64,000 nt of DNA from Streptomyces ambofaciens ATCC 23877 (GTDB lineage Bacteria; Actinomycetota; Actinomycetes; Streptomycetales; Streptomycetaceae): positions 4,575,001-4,639,000 of the forward strand of contig NZ_CP012382.1 of NCBI RefSeq assembly GCF_001267885.1, written 5' to 3'. Every line of letters begins with the position of its first letter. Position 1 is the stretch's first letter. The translations under genes were made by a program, and so were the position numbers. The notes under the pieces were generated by a model. That model saw only the letters and a program-made list of their open reading frames with translations. It was not told the origin of the DNA and made no database searches. Shown here piece by piece: positions 18,247-25,818 of this stretch.

Positions 18247-18558
18247 GTGGCAGACAGAACTCGATACGATCTCGACCTGATCAAAGGCTGCTCGAAGTCC
18301 CTGTACCGCATGCACCGCGAGTTCAAGGACAACGGGAACCCCGCCGGCGAGTACGGCGACGCGTTGGGCAGCGACAAGTTGCGGGATGTCTTCAGCGACT
18401 TCTCCGACACCTGGAAGAAGAACCGCAAGAAGCTCATGGAAGACATCGAGAACCTCGCCAAGTACACCGGCAACGCTGCCAAGGCGTACGAGGACATCGA
18501 CCACGAGCTGGCGAACGCGCTGAGGGATGCCAAGAAGAACGGGAAGAAGGAGAAGTAG
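18247..18558 (+). CDS. Small WXG100-like helical protein, module 1 (second type)
   Basis: A 103-residue, Lys-rich helical protein starting at GTG 18247. It belongs to the same subgroup as the small proteins at 27185 and 46155: a central segment ALGSDKLRDVFSDFSDTWKKNR aligns with the G-S-x-x-V-x-x-A-(M/L)-x-D-F-x-x-N-W-x-x-x-R pattern of those two. The helix after it ends in AYEDIDHEL, again Y-x-x-x-D. The canonical Trp-x-Gly turn is replaced by LGS. It lies 94 bp after the first small gene and 2 bp before the large secreted-type protein, so it is probably the heterodimer partner or chaperone of one of them. Confidence 0.8.
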   Translation: MADRTRYDLDLIKGCSKSLYRMHREFKDNGNPAGEYGDALGSDKLRDVFSDFSDTWKKNRKKLMEDIENLAKYTGNAAKAYEDIDHELANALRDAKKNGKKEK

Positions 18559-18560
18559 CA

Positions 18561-19814
18561 GTGACAGCCCGGCCCAAGGACTGGTCACCGATGTACGACT
18601 CCGACCCGGTGCCCGGCGACCCGTACGAGGTGGCGCAGCTCGGCAAGGAGCTGCGCAGCATGGCCGACGAGATCGACAAGCAGGCGCGGAACATCAAGGC
18701 GCTGGCTTCGGTCGACGGCTGGGACAGCGACGCGGGCCGCGCTTTCCACGAAATCGCCGACGACACGGCGGTGCGTCTCAAGAACGCGTACGACCGGTAC
18801 GACGAAGCCGCGACCGCGATGGGCACTAAGGTCCAGGAGGGTGACGGGGAGTCGTCCGAGTACGCCAGCGAACTGCACCGGGCCCAGAAATTGGCGGACA
18901 AGGGACTCCAGGAGTACCGGGCTGCCGAGGTCGACCACAAGGCCGCCAACGACATCCTCGACCCACTCAAGGGGAAAGTACTGACGGGCGACGACGCGGT
19001 GCGGCACAGCAAGCAGCAGAAGAAGAGCGACGATGCCGCACAACTCATGCTCGAGGGCCAAAAAAAGATCATGAGAGCCAAGGCCATCCGTGACGACGCA
19101 GCACGCGATGCCGCCCGGAAGATCAAGAACGTTATCCATCATGACGGCGTCAGGGATCCAGGCGGCATCATGAACTGGATCGCCGACCACGCGGACTGGT
19201 TCTCCGCTGCCGCGACGGCGCTGGCGGTCGCGGCTCTGGTCGCAGCGATCGTTCTGTCGGGCGGCACACTCGCCGTGGTCCTCGTCCTTGCGGCGGGGGC
19301 CATGAGCGCCACCGCTCTGTCGGGACGTCTCTATGACGTGTTCGCGCGAGGTGGAAAGCTCGACCTGCTCAAGATCGGACTGGACGTCCTGGGCATCATC
19401 CCCGGTCTGGGTGCCCTCAAGGGGCTCACCGCGGCGGCCAAGGGAGCTCGGATGCTCACCGCGCAGCGGGCCGTCTGGGCCGGATTCACCAACGGTTTTG
19501 CCGTGAAGAACTTCAACAAGGGCGTCGTCTGGGCCTCGAAATTCCTCACCAGCAAGGGCATCTCGAAGGTCAAACTGCCGGCGGGGGGATTCGACCCGGA
19601 AATCGTCACGCGCTACATCAAGGGCGGCGCCGCGGTGAACCTCGGGGTGCAGAGCCTGATGAGGCTGAAGAACCGTTTCGACGAGGTCGGCGACTCGCCG
19701 AACGAGGGCAGCGCACCCCGCGGCGGCCCGCAGCCCACTCCGTCACCGTCACCACAGCCGAGCCCCAAGCCGCCGTCGGCGTCGTTCCACACGGCTCTGG
19801 CGCCCGCTGCGTAA
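18561..19814 (+). CDS. Large T7SS-type secreted protein, module 1
   Basis: About 417 residues. It opens with DWSPMYDSDPVPGDPYEVA, shared as (D)W-x-P-(L/M)...SDPVPGDPxE with the large proteins of modules 2 and 3. This matches the putative T7SS signal region of streptomycete effectors. Residues ~20-100 are WXG100-like with the turn GWDSDAGRAF. A charged coiled-coil follows to ~190. Next is a hydrophobic part (AATALAVAALVAAIVLSGG, LAVVLVLAAGAMSATAL), which may be membrane-active, and a helical C-terminus ending in a Pro/Ser tail (TPSPSPQPSPKPPS). I recognise no catalytic toxin domain. It could be a pore-type effector or a structural secreted protein. GTG 18561 is 2 bp after the preceding stop. 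Confidence 0.78.
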   Translation: MTARPKDWSPMYDSDPVPGDPYEVAQLGKELRSMADEIDKQARNIKALASVDGWDSDAGRAFHEIADDTAVRLKNAYDRYDEAATAMGTKVQEGDGESSEYASELHRAQKLADKGLQEYRAAEVDHKAANDILDPLKGKVLTGDDAVRHSKQQKKSDDAAQLMLEGQKKIMRAKAIRDDAARDAARKIKNVIHHDGVRDPGGIMNWIADHADWFSAAATALAVAALVAAIVLSGGTLAVVLVLAAGAMSATALSGRLYDVFARGGKLDLLKIGLDVLGIIPGLGALKGLTAAAKGARMLTAQRAVWAGFTNGFAVKNFNKGVVWASKFLTSKGISKVKLPAGGFDPEIVTRYIKGGAAVNLGVQSLMRLKNRFDEVGDSPNEGSAPRGGPQPTPSPSPQPSPKPPSASFHTALAPAA

Positions 19815-19825
19815 GGAGACGACCC

Positions 19826-20398
19826 TTGAGCGACTACCACTCGCTGGATCCCGTGAAGTTCGTCGACGACCAAGGAACCGAGCACAGCATGGTGCCCGCG
19901 TCCGTCGTGGCTTCCGTTCCGGAGGCCAAAGCCGCGGCGGAACGTTACGGCCGGGAAACTCGCTTCGACTTCCTCGACGACAGGGCCGTCCACTGGATGC
20001 TGTTCCAGCGGCGTGAGGACACCGAGAAGGGAGGGGTCGTCGGTTGCGTGCTCGCTCTTCTGCTCTTCGTCTTCGGTGTGGGGGCCTGGCCTTTCTGGGA
20101 CTTGGTCGCCTCCCAGAAGTCTCGGCAGTTCCAGATCGCATTCATCGCGGTGGACGCCCTCATCCTGTGCACCGTGCTCGTGGGCGGGTACCTCGCACGG
20201 CGGCGCACCCTGCTCGATCCCGTCGTGCGCAATGTGCGCTGCCGGGCCCGCCTGTATCGCAAGATCGTCGGGATCGCCCGCAAGGGAGGCGCCGACATCC
20301 CGCGCCTCTACCCCTATTACGGCATGTACGCCACGTCGCGGAAGTTCTTCCCCGAAGCCCCCGACCGTCCCGTGCCGGAAAAGGAACAGTATCCGTGA
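19826..20398 (+). CDS. Two-helix membrane protein of secretion module 1, unknown family
   Basis: About 190 residues starting with TTG 19826, which has AAGGAG 7 bp upstream, just after the preceding stop. The N-terminal ~70 residues are soluble. Two transmembrane helices follow (GGVVGCVLALLLFVFGVGAWPF, then IAFIAVDALILCTVLVGGYLA) with a short loop, and then a basic Arg-rich region (RARLYRKIVGIARKGG) and a Pro-rich end. I do not recognise the family. It occupies the same place (after the large protein) as the three-to-four-helix protein at 25382 in module 2. Its stop overlaps the GTG of the next gene (GTGA), so it belongs to the same operon. An immunity role against a membrane-active effector would fit but is unproven. 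Confidence 0.72.
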   Translation: MSDYHSLDPVKFVDDQGTEHSMVPASVVASVPEAKAAAERYGRETRFDFLDDRAVHWMLFQRREDTEKGGVVGCVLALLLFVFGVGAWPFWDLVASQKSRQFQIAFIAVDALILCTVLVGGYLARRRTLLDPVVRNVRCRARLYRKIVGIARKGGADIPRLYPYYGMYATSRKFFPEAPDRPVPEKEQYP

Positions 20399-21093
20399 CG
20401 AGCCAGCCCGACCTTGCAGAGTTGATACCGACCCATCCTGCCCCGGTCGCACTGCATGCCGACGACGTTCACGTGCGCTGGGTGATGCCGGAGATCTTCC
20501 ACGACATTCCGATCCACGTGGCGGATGACGACGAGGCCGTGCGCCTGCTGGGCGAGCTTGTGGAGAAGGCGCTGCCGGGCGCCGGGGACGAAGCCCAGAC
20601 GGCGCTTGCGGTCACGTGCGCCCTGGGCGTCGACGATCTTCTGGCCGCCGGAGCCGAGTACGCAGGTATATGCGTCACAGTCGTCGACGACTCGCCCTGC
20701 GCCGCTACGGTCCTCGCCGGTCTGCTCGACAGCCCGGACGCCGCCGACGTACCGGGCGCGGTGGAGGCGATCGCCACAGACCTGCGCCGGTTCGGTGATG
20801 GCGAGGTGACCCGGATCGATCTCCCCTGCGGGTGGGCCGTCTCGTACGTCGGCGCGCGCGAGGACAAGCTACTCGGCGAGCTCACCGCGACGGGGGAAGA
20901 CCTCCCGTTCCCGACGTGGTTCATACGGGTCTGCGTTCCGCTGCCCCACGGCACCACGTTCATGATGGAGATGTCGACATCGACGATGGCCGGCTGGGAC
21001 GCTTTCTCCACGATGTTCGGCAACACCGTCAGGAGCATCCGGCTGTTCCACGCCGACGGATCACCGCTCATCACTTCCCTGGCAGAGGCGTGA
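20395..21093 (+). CDS. Soluble accessory protein of secretion module 1, unknown
   Basis: About 232 residues with no signal peptide or membrane segment. The GTG overlaps the previous stop as GTGA. Acidic alpha/beta sequence leads to a C-terminal block WFIRVCVPLPHGTTFMMEM...GWDAFSTMFGNTVRSIRLF. The same plan, a beta-rich 'VPxP' strand followed by a helix ending S/T-(I/F)-R-(L/W/F), ends the proteins at 21101, 24739 and 46525. I infer a shared superfamily, possibly related in plan to Mog1/PsbP/LpqN-like proteins, but cannot confirm this. It could be a cytosolic chaperone of the secreted proteins, as EspG is in mycobacterial ESX systems, or an immunity protein. Confidence 0.7.
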   Translation: MTSQPDLAELIPTHPAPVALHADDVHVRWVMPEIFHDIPIHVADDDEAVRLLGELVEKALPGAGDEAQTALAVTCALGVDDLLAAGAEYAGICVTVVDDSPCAATVLAGLLDSPDAADVPGAVEAIATDLRRFGDGEVTRIDLPCGWAVSYVGAREDKLLGELTATGEDLPFPTWFIRVCVPLPHGTTFMMEMSTSTMAGWDAFSTMFGNTVRSIRLFHADGSPLITSLAEA

Positions 21094-21100
21094 ACTGGTC

Positions 21101-21643
21101 GTGTCCGGATCCCCGCCCTCTGACTACCGCCTTCTCGTGCCCCGTGACTGGTTCCGCGTCGACCTCACGAAAGAGCGCTGGCGCGGTCAGTTGAAGACCT
21201 TCGTGGACAAGGAGTTCGCGGGAGTCCGCGCTCCCGCGGAGACCGCCCGCCGTATCTGGTCCACTCTTCGCAACACCGCCGAGCATGGACTTTCTCGTGG
21301 CGCGCTCGAATTCTTCCTGCGGACGGAAGTGCCCGAGGGGAGCACCGCACCCGCCTCACTGCTGATCTCGTGGCCACCCATGTCCAGAGGTGTGGCCCCG
21401 ACGCCGGAAGAGTTTGCCGAGGCCATGGCCGGGCGGGCAGGCCCTGAAGCCGTGGTGGAAGTCGTCGAACTGCCTGCCGGCCGCTCGGTGAGACTCCGCA
21501 CGAAATCAAATGTGGACTACCACGTGTGGATGCCAGGCGACGCCGGCTACCTGCATCTGGCCTTCTCGGTACCACTCAGTGGCACAGACGGCCCCATGGG
21601 CAATCTGTGCGATGCCATTGCCCACTCGCTTCGGTGGATCTGA
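21101..21643 (+). CDS. VPxDW-type accessory protein of secretion module 1
   Basis: About 180 residues, soluble, GTG start 7 bp after the previous stop. The N-terminus reads YRLLVPRDWFRVDL, equivalent to FNLVPPPGWATIPL at 24739-25395 and SLAVPDSWWEFDI inside the protein at 46525. The C-terminus LHLAFSVPLSG...LCDAIAHSLRWI matches the end of those proteins. The region between contains a loop of the type GALEFFLRTEVPEG. This family recurs once per module and has a decayed extra copy at 23984-24100, so it is a fixed component of the system. Function unknown; chaperone or immunity roles are inferences. It is the last gene of module 1. Confidence 0.72.
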   Translation: MSGSPPSDYRLLVPRDWFRVDLTKERWRGQLKTFVDKEFAGVRAPAETARRIWSTLRNTAEHGLSRGALEFFLRTEVPEGSTAPASLLISWPPMSRGVAPTPEEFAEAMAGRAGPEAVVEVVELPAGRSVRLRTKSNVDYHVWMPGDAGYLHLAFSVPLSGTDGPMGNLCDAIAHSLRWI

Positions 21644-22372
21644 TACCGCGGAAAGTACGAGCGTGGTAAGGACGAACCGGCCTGGGTTGAAGGAGACCAT
21701 CGAGTGCGCCTTCGCGTTCCAGCCGGCCCGGATCGATCACACGTTGGCCCGCAGGGAACGAGGCTGAGGCCAGGGCGTGGGCCACGGAGGTTCTTCGATG
21801 ACGTGGTCGAGCAGGCCGTGGCCCTTGAGTTCGCCGAGCCCACGCGCGCGGAGCGCGGCGAAGATCACCGGAAGGGTCGGCAATCTTGTCGATGCACAAC
21901 GACTGAAGGACTGGCTGACGGAGTCTGATCCTCTACGGGGGTCAAGGACGCCGCGACGACGAGTGACGGGTGAGTGAGGCAGGCCATGGGTCAACGGACG
22001 AGTGATGTCTGAGCAACCATGACGAGGTGGCATACCGCGGCACCTGGACGAGCCGGTGGTACGCCCGCAGGGCAAGCCGCCGCACAGCACTCACGTGGTA
22101 CGGCGGGCGCGCTTGTACGCCGACGGGCGAAATGTGGCCGTACGTGACGCCCGATGTCGGGAGCACTGATTTGCCGTAGGTGTCGACGGTATTCGGCGAA
22201 CGGTTTTCCACCCGCCCGCGGATTTGTGAGGAATCGTTCAGAATCGCCCGGCGGACCGCTGAGAGGCCGTTCTCTTTCCGAATGCCGTGTGCGGATTCCG
22301 CTGGTCAGGCATGAGATTGCGGCTGTGGCGGGAGTTTCGACTCGTTGCTGATCGAGTCGGTGGGGGTGGCGG
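21644..22372 (+). other. Gene-poor stretch with no confident gene
   Basis: No frame in these 729 bases shows a start, ribosome site and consistent codon bias together. Short protein-like pieces occur on both strands in shifting frames (for example the minus-strand segment around 21774-21890, with IFAALRARGLGELKGHG). This suggests remnants of an inserted or broken gene next to the IS region. I cannot name the source. Confidence 0.5.
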
Positions 22373-22912
22373 ATGCCGTCGATGCGGGCGGTCCTGGAAA
22401 CGCGGCGGAAGGCCGCTGCCGTGCGGGTGGATGAGCTCGAAGCCGAACTGAAGCGGGTGCGGGCAGACTTGGCGGATGCCGAGGAGGTTCTCAAGCTTCG
22501 GACGATCGGCCTCGAGCAGTATCTGGAAGCGCTCGCCGAGGAGGAACAGCCGGCCGAGACAGTCGTTGGCCCGTCGCCGAGGACGCCGGTGGGCCCGCGC
22601 CGTGCGGTGCCACATCGACAGAACGCGGCCGGGGTCGAAGACCTGTCGGTGGACTACCAGGCGGTGATGGCAGCCGCGGCCGAGGCCGGGAACGACGGGC
22701 TGGGTGCCCGGCGGGCGGCCGTGGTGCTTGGCTGGGACAGTGCCTCGGCCTCACGTGTCGAGGGTGCGAGAGCACGGCTGAAGAGGCTGGTGGAACGGGG
22801 CTGGCTGGTGGAGACGAAGCCCGGGAGGTTCACCCTGCCGTCAGCACTGCAGGCCGACGAGATCGTGCGGCCAGGCGGCGGCTCATCAGGGCGATCATCG
22901 ACCAGCGGATGA
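22373..22912 (+). CDS. Coiled-coil/winged-helix protein, 3' end disrupted by an IS
   Basis: About 179 residues as it now reads. Residues ~1-60 are a strong coiled coil (ETRRKAAAVRVDELEAELKRVRADLADAEEVLKLR). Residues ~95-155 look like a winged helix-turn-helix (LGARRAAVVLGWDSASASRVEGARARLKRLVERGWLVETKPGRF). Proteins of this plan occur in Streptomyces as hypothetical proteins near mobile elements. The last ~25 codons overlap the 3' end of the opposite-strand transposase, and the ending QADEIVRPGGGSSGRSSTSG looks like read-through into IS sequence. I therefore infer that the original C-terminus was lost when the IS inserted near 22840-22870. Function unknown. Confidence 0.6.
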   Translation: MPSMRAVLETRRKAAAVRVDELEAELKRVRADLADAEEVLKLRTIGLEQYLEALAEEEQPAETVVGPSPRTPVGPRRAVPHRQNAAGVEDLSVDYQAVMAAAAEAGNDGLGARRAAVVLGWDSASASRVEGARARLKRLVERGWLVETKPGRFTLPSALQADEIVRPGGGSSGRSSTSG

Positions 22913-23600
22913 CGGCTTCGCTCGTGTCGGGGCGGCGTTCGTAGTCCCTGACCAGGCGGCGGCTGCGCAGAAACCACGCAAAGGACCGTTCGACGACCCA
23001 GCGGCGGGGAAGGGCCTGGAAGCCTCGAACATCTTCACTGCGGCGGACGATGTCGAGGACGAGTCCGAGCGTGTCGGTGAGCAGGTGCCGCTTGCGACCG
23101 TTGATTTTCTTGCCCGCGTCGAAGCCCCGTGAGCCGAAGGTGACGGTGGCGTCCGCTTTCACCGACTGCGAGTCCACGATCCCCGCGCTCGGCTCGGCGC
23201 TGCGGCCTTCGCCGGCGCGGACGGCTTCCCGCAACCGGTCGTGCAGCTCGGTGACCAGTCCCGTGTCCCGCCAGCGGGCAAAGAAGGCGTAGACGCGCGG
23301 CCAGGGCGGGAAGTCCGCGGGCATTGCCCGCCACTTGATGCCGTTGTCGACGAGGTAGCGCACTGCGTCGATCATCTGCCGGTGGCAGTAGCCCTCCGGA
23401 CGCCCGCCGCGGCCCGAAAGCCAGCCCGGCACCGGAAGAAGGTCCCTCACCACGGCCCACTCGGCATCGCTCATGTCCGAGCCGTATCGGGGCCGGCGCT
23501 GCGGCCGGTCGACTGCGTTCCCGAACCTGTGGGCGAGGCAGTCACACCCACGAGTGGACGAACTGGACTCGGCGACCACGACCACGCGACACTTCGACAA
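22830..23600 (-). pseudogene. IS5-family transposase with internal deletion
   Basis: The frame encodes about 256 residues of an IS5-type DDE transposase: MSDAEWAVVRDLLPVPGWL, GYCHRQMIDAVRYLVDNGIKWR, the first catalytic Asp in GIVDSQSVKA, a GxKxxGRKRH-type region (AGKKINGRKRHLL), and the E region PRRWVVERSFAWF. Family members have ~50-60 residues with the second catalytic Asp (of the type ADxGY) between the TLGLVL segment and the RSEDVRGF segment. Here LVLDIVRRSEDVRGF runs straight on, so that block is missing in frame. The enzyme must be inactive. Its 42-residue N-terminal extension (to 23600) resembles that of other Streptomyces elements. The 3' end runs into the 22373 gene. Confidence 0.85.
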
Positions 23601-23601
23601 C

Positions 23602-23654
23602 AGGGCCTCTTGCTTCTCGCTGGACTCGACATCCGCGAGCTACCAAGAGGCCCT
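23602..23654. repeat. 11-bp perfect inverted repeat beside the transposase
   Basis: AGGGCCTCTTG at 23602-23612 is exactly complementary to CAAGAGGCCCT at 23644-23654. It lies just upstream of the transposase and marks the junction with the decayed module genes. It may be an IS end plus a remnant, or a small hairpin; no target-site duplication could be identified. Confidence 0.55.
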
Positions 23655-23756
23655 TCCTTCATGCACCCGCCCCGGACAACTCACCCGAACCAGGACCCCG
23701 TTCGAACCTGCCCGACCGCACGAACAGGCAGTGAGGGTTCTGGTCTTCAAGGGTGA

Positions 23757-23960
23757 GAGCGGGCGTGGACCTCGGTGCAGTTTGTGGGCGAGCTTGATGT
23801 CGTGGATGGCGGCGAGGCCATTCAGATGGAATTTCAGCCATTCCTTGAGGGTCTTTTTGTTGATCTGGAGGTGAAGGTATCCCCACAGGTTCGGGTCGGC
23901 GTCCGTGTCGATATGAAGCGGGGCACCGAGGTCGGTGCTCCACAGAGTGCCTTCGGGCAT
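23757..23960 (-). pseudogene. N-terminal fragment of a duplicate of the 24146-24742 gene
   Basis: The translated sequence LHIDTDADPNLWGYLHLQINKKTLKEWLKFHL aligns with MIVDTDADPGLWFHMPLRLDKSEFAEWLDLQL of the intact neighbour at 24146-24742. After HKLHRGPRP the similarity stops and the frame enters IS-flanking sequence. This is the first third of a second gene copy, truncated next to the IS. Confidence 0.72.
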
Positions 23961-23983
23961 GAGGGGGCACGACAGAAAGGACT

Positions 23984-24100
23984 TCAGGCGTAGCTCCAGC
24001 GGGAGGCGCCCATTACGGCGTCGAACAACTCCACGAGGGTGCTGAAGAGGACGGGATCAAAGCCGGGCGCGATCAGCGCCTGAAGAAGGTGAGGTAGCGG
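23984..24100 (-). pseudogene. C-terminal remnant of a VPxxW-type accessory gene
   Basis: The minus strand encodes FSTLVELFDAVMGASRWSYA before a stop at 23984. It aligns with FTETLVELFDAVMTTFRWSHT, the end of the intact gene at 24739-25395. Upstream, RYLTFF continues the alignment (WLTFTF) but in another frame, so a 1-nt indel near 24080 has broken it. With the fragment at 23757 it shows that a pair of module genes was once duplicated here. Confidence 0.72.
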
Positions 24101-24145
24101 CCGACGCAAGCCTTGCTCCCGGGGCAACCAGACTCTCGGTCAGCC

Positions 24146-24742
24146 TTAGCCCTCGGACGGCTTCCGCAGCCGAACGCTCCTGGCGAAGTCGTCGATCGCG
24201 TCGAAAGACGCCTCCAAGAGGGCCGGGTCGTCGTAGTGGCCCTTGAGGAGCAGGTCGATGTTGTTGGACGGGTCGTTCCACGCGTAGCTGACGGCGACCA
24301 TCAGGTGCCCTTCGGGAGCCGTCCAGCTACGCAGGCAACGCAGGCCGGTGCCGAAGTACGGGGAGGCGAAGGGTGTCGTCTCCACTCGCTCGCTGGCCTC
24401 CGCAGTCCCCGGGTCGGGCTCGGCCAGCATGCTCAAGTGCAACTCGCTGTGCTCCTCGTCGCAGGTGAACTGCTTGGCGAAGAACACCAGTGGGGCCGCC
24501 TGTGGGGGCATGGGTCCGAAGAGAAACGCCTGGTCGGCCTCGACGCGGTGGCCCAGCATGGCCGCCGAGCCCTCCAGGAACTTCTTCATCTGCCGCTTCT
24601 CGCGCCAGGTGAGTTTGCGCTGGTGGAGCAGGCCGGTCGCCTCCAGTTGAAGGTCCAGCCACTCAGCGAACTCTGACTTGTCGAGCCGCAGGGGCATGTG
24701 GAACCAGAGACCCGGGTCCGCGTCGGTGTCGACGATCATCAT
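24146..24742 (-). CDS. Accessory protein of secretion module 2, unknown family
   Basis: About 198 residues, soluble. The N-terminus MMIVDTDADPGLWFHMPLRLD is conserved in the truncated duplicate at 23757-23960. The middle is helical and rich in Lys/Arg (LTWREKRQMKKFLEGSA), and the C-terminus SYAWNDPSNNIDLLLKGHYDDP...SFDAIDDFARSVRL has the beta-strand/helix ending seen in the other accessory proteins. The ATG overlaps the stop of the preceding gene as ATGA, so it is the last gene of the module-2 operon. Unknown function. Its recurrence and coupling suggest a chaperone or immunity-type partner of the large secreted protein. Confidence 0.72.
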   Translation of the reverse strand: MMIVDTDADPGLWFHMPLRLDKSEFAEWLDLQLEATGLLHQRKLTWREKRQMKKFLEGSAAMLGHRVEADQAFLFGPMPPQAAPLVFFAKQFTCDEEHSELHLSMLAEPDPGTAEASERVETTPFASPYFGTGLRCLRSWTAPEGHLMVAVSYAWNDPSNNIDLLLKGHYDDPALLEASFDAIDDFARSVRLRKPSEG

Positions 24743-25395
24743 GTGTGGCTCCAGCGAAAGGTGGTCATCACGGCGTCGAAGAGTTCGACCAGTGTCTCGG
24801 TGAACTCAGTGTCCATGTCGGGGACGAGCAGCGTGCTGAAGGTGAACGTCAGCCACTTGGCCGGGGCGCTGTGCGGGATCGGCACGGTGTACTGCACTCG
24901 CCAGGAGGGGACCTCGATGCCCCGCTCCGGGGCGGCGGGCAGCTTGCGCAGGGTGCGGACGGCAGCCGTACCGTCGAGTTCGCGCGCCGAGGCCTCCTCG
25001 GCGTCACGCGCGAGATCGACCAGTACCGACTCGTGCTTCGCGCCGCCCGTCGGCGAGACCAGTGCTGCGGAGGCGATGAGCGAGGCCGGAATGAGCATTC
25101 CGTGCACGCGCTCGACGGGGAGGTACAGCGTTAGCCCTTGGGAGTCGCGGGCCTTGCGGACCGTCTGCTTCAACTCCTTGACGAGTTGCATTCTGGCCTT
25201 GGGGATGTCGTCTTTGGGAAAGCCGACGGGAAGCTGCGCCACGGAGGCGCGCACGATCCGCTGGATCGCTTCCTTCGTGCCGGACTGAAGCGGGATCGTG
25301 GCCCAGCCGGGCGGCGGCACGAGGTTGAAGCCGGTCGGGATGGCTGCTGAGTCCGTTGCCTCCGGGTCGTCCACGGCGTTCTCACGATGCGGCAC
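24739..25395 (-). CDS. VPxxW-type accessory protein of secretion module 2
   Basis: About 218 residues. A variable N-terminus leads to FNLVPPPGWATIPLQSG, the counterpart of LVPRDWFRVDL at 21101 and AVPDSWWEFDI at 46525. The C-terminus YTVPIPHSAPAKWLTFTF...ETLVELFDAVMTTFRWSH is typical of the family. No signal peptide or membrane helix is visible. I place the start at GTG 25395, overlapping the previous gene by 14 bp; GTG 25374 is an alternative, and neither has a strong ribosome site. Translation is probably coupled. It is paralogous to the module 1 and 3 proteins, so a conserved accessory role is likely, but the biochemical function is unknown. Confidence 0.72.
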   Translation of the reverse strand: MPHRENAVDDPEATDSAAIPTGFNLVPPPGWATIPLQSGTKEAIQRIVRASVAQLPVGFPKDDIPKARMQLVKELKQTVRKARDSQGLTLYLPVERVHGMLIPASLIASAALVSPTGGAKHESVLVDLARDAEEASARELDGTAAVRTLRKLPAAPERGIEVPSWRVQYTVPIPHSAPAKWLTFTFSTLLVPDMDTEFTETLVELFDAVMTTFRWSHT

Positions 25396-25765
25396 TGCGG
25401 TTCCGGATCCTTTCCGCGACCGACGTCGCACCGACCAGAACGGTGAACAGCGGGGCCCCGACGATGCCTGGCCAAAAGGAGGTGAAGAGGCTCGGCAGCA
25501 GCAAGGCCCACCCCATGGCGAGGTCACGGGTCAGCAGGGGCGGCCGAGCACTGGGCACCGGGTTCTTGATCAGAATCCAGAGCAGATGTACGAAGCAACC
25601 CGCCAGCATGATCCAGTAGATCCGGAAAAGAACGTCCCGGCTGGAATTGGGCAGCAGTAGCGCGATACCGATCAACGGGACGATCGACAACAGGGCACCG
25701 ATGATGGTCACCCGAACCCTGAAGTTCGCGCCTGCACCCAACTGCTCTCTGACCGAGTCAGCCAT
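25382..25765 (-). CDS. Small membrane protein of secretion module 2
   Basis: About 127 residues with three or four hydrophobic helices (VTIIGALLSIVPLIGIALLL, LFRIYWIMLAGCFVHLLWILI, AMGWALLLPSLFTSFWPGIV, APLFTVLVG). The N-terminal ~15 residues are soluble (ADSVREQLGAGANF). It lies between the large secreted protein and the VPxxW protein, the same position held by the two-helix protein of module 1. I do not recognise a family. A membrane partner or an immunity protein for a membrane-active effector are both possible. Confidence 0.7.
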   Translation of the reverse strand: MADSVREQLGAGANFRVRVTIIGALLSIVPLIGIALLLPNSSRDVLFRIYWIMLAGCFVHLLWILIKNPVPSARPPLLTRDLAMGWALLLPSLFTSFWPGIVGAPLFTVLVGATSVAERIRNRSAAS

Positions 25766-25818
25766 GTCTCCCGCTCTTCCTGTGCGTCCTACTGTTCAAC
25801 GACGTCCTGTCCGAGTGA

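Noticed and set aside
21704..22494. Short open frames in the gap after module 1
   Set aside because: They overlap one another on both strands, lack ribosome sites and switch frames. At most they are remnants, so they are reported as a gene-poor stretch.
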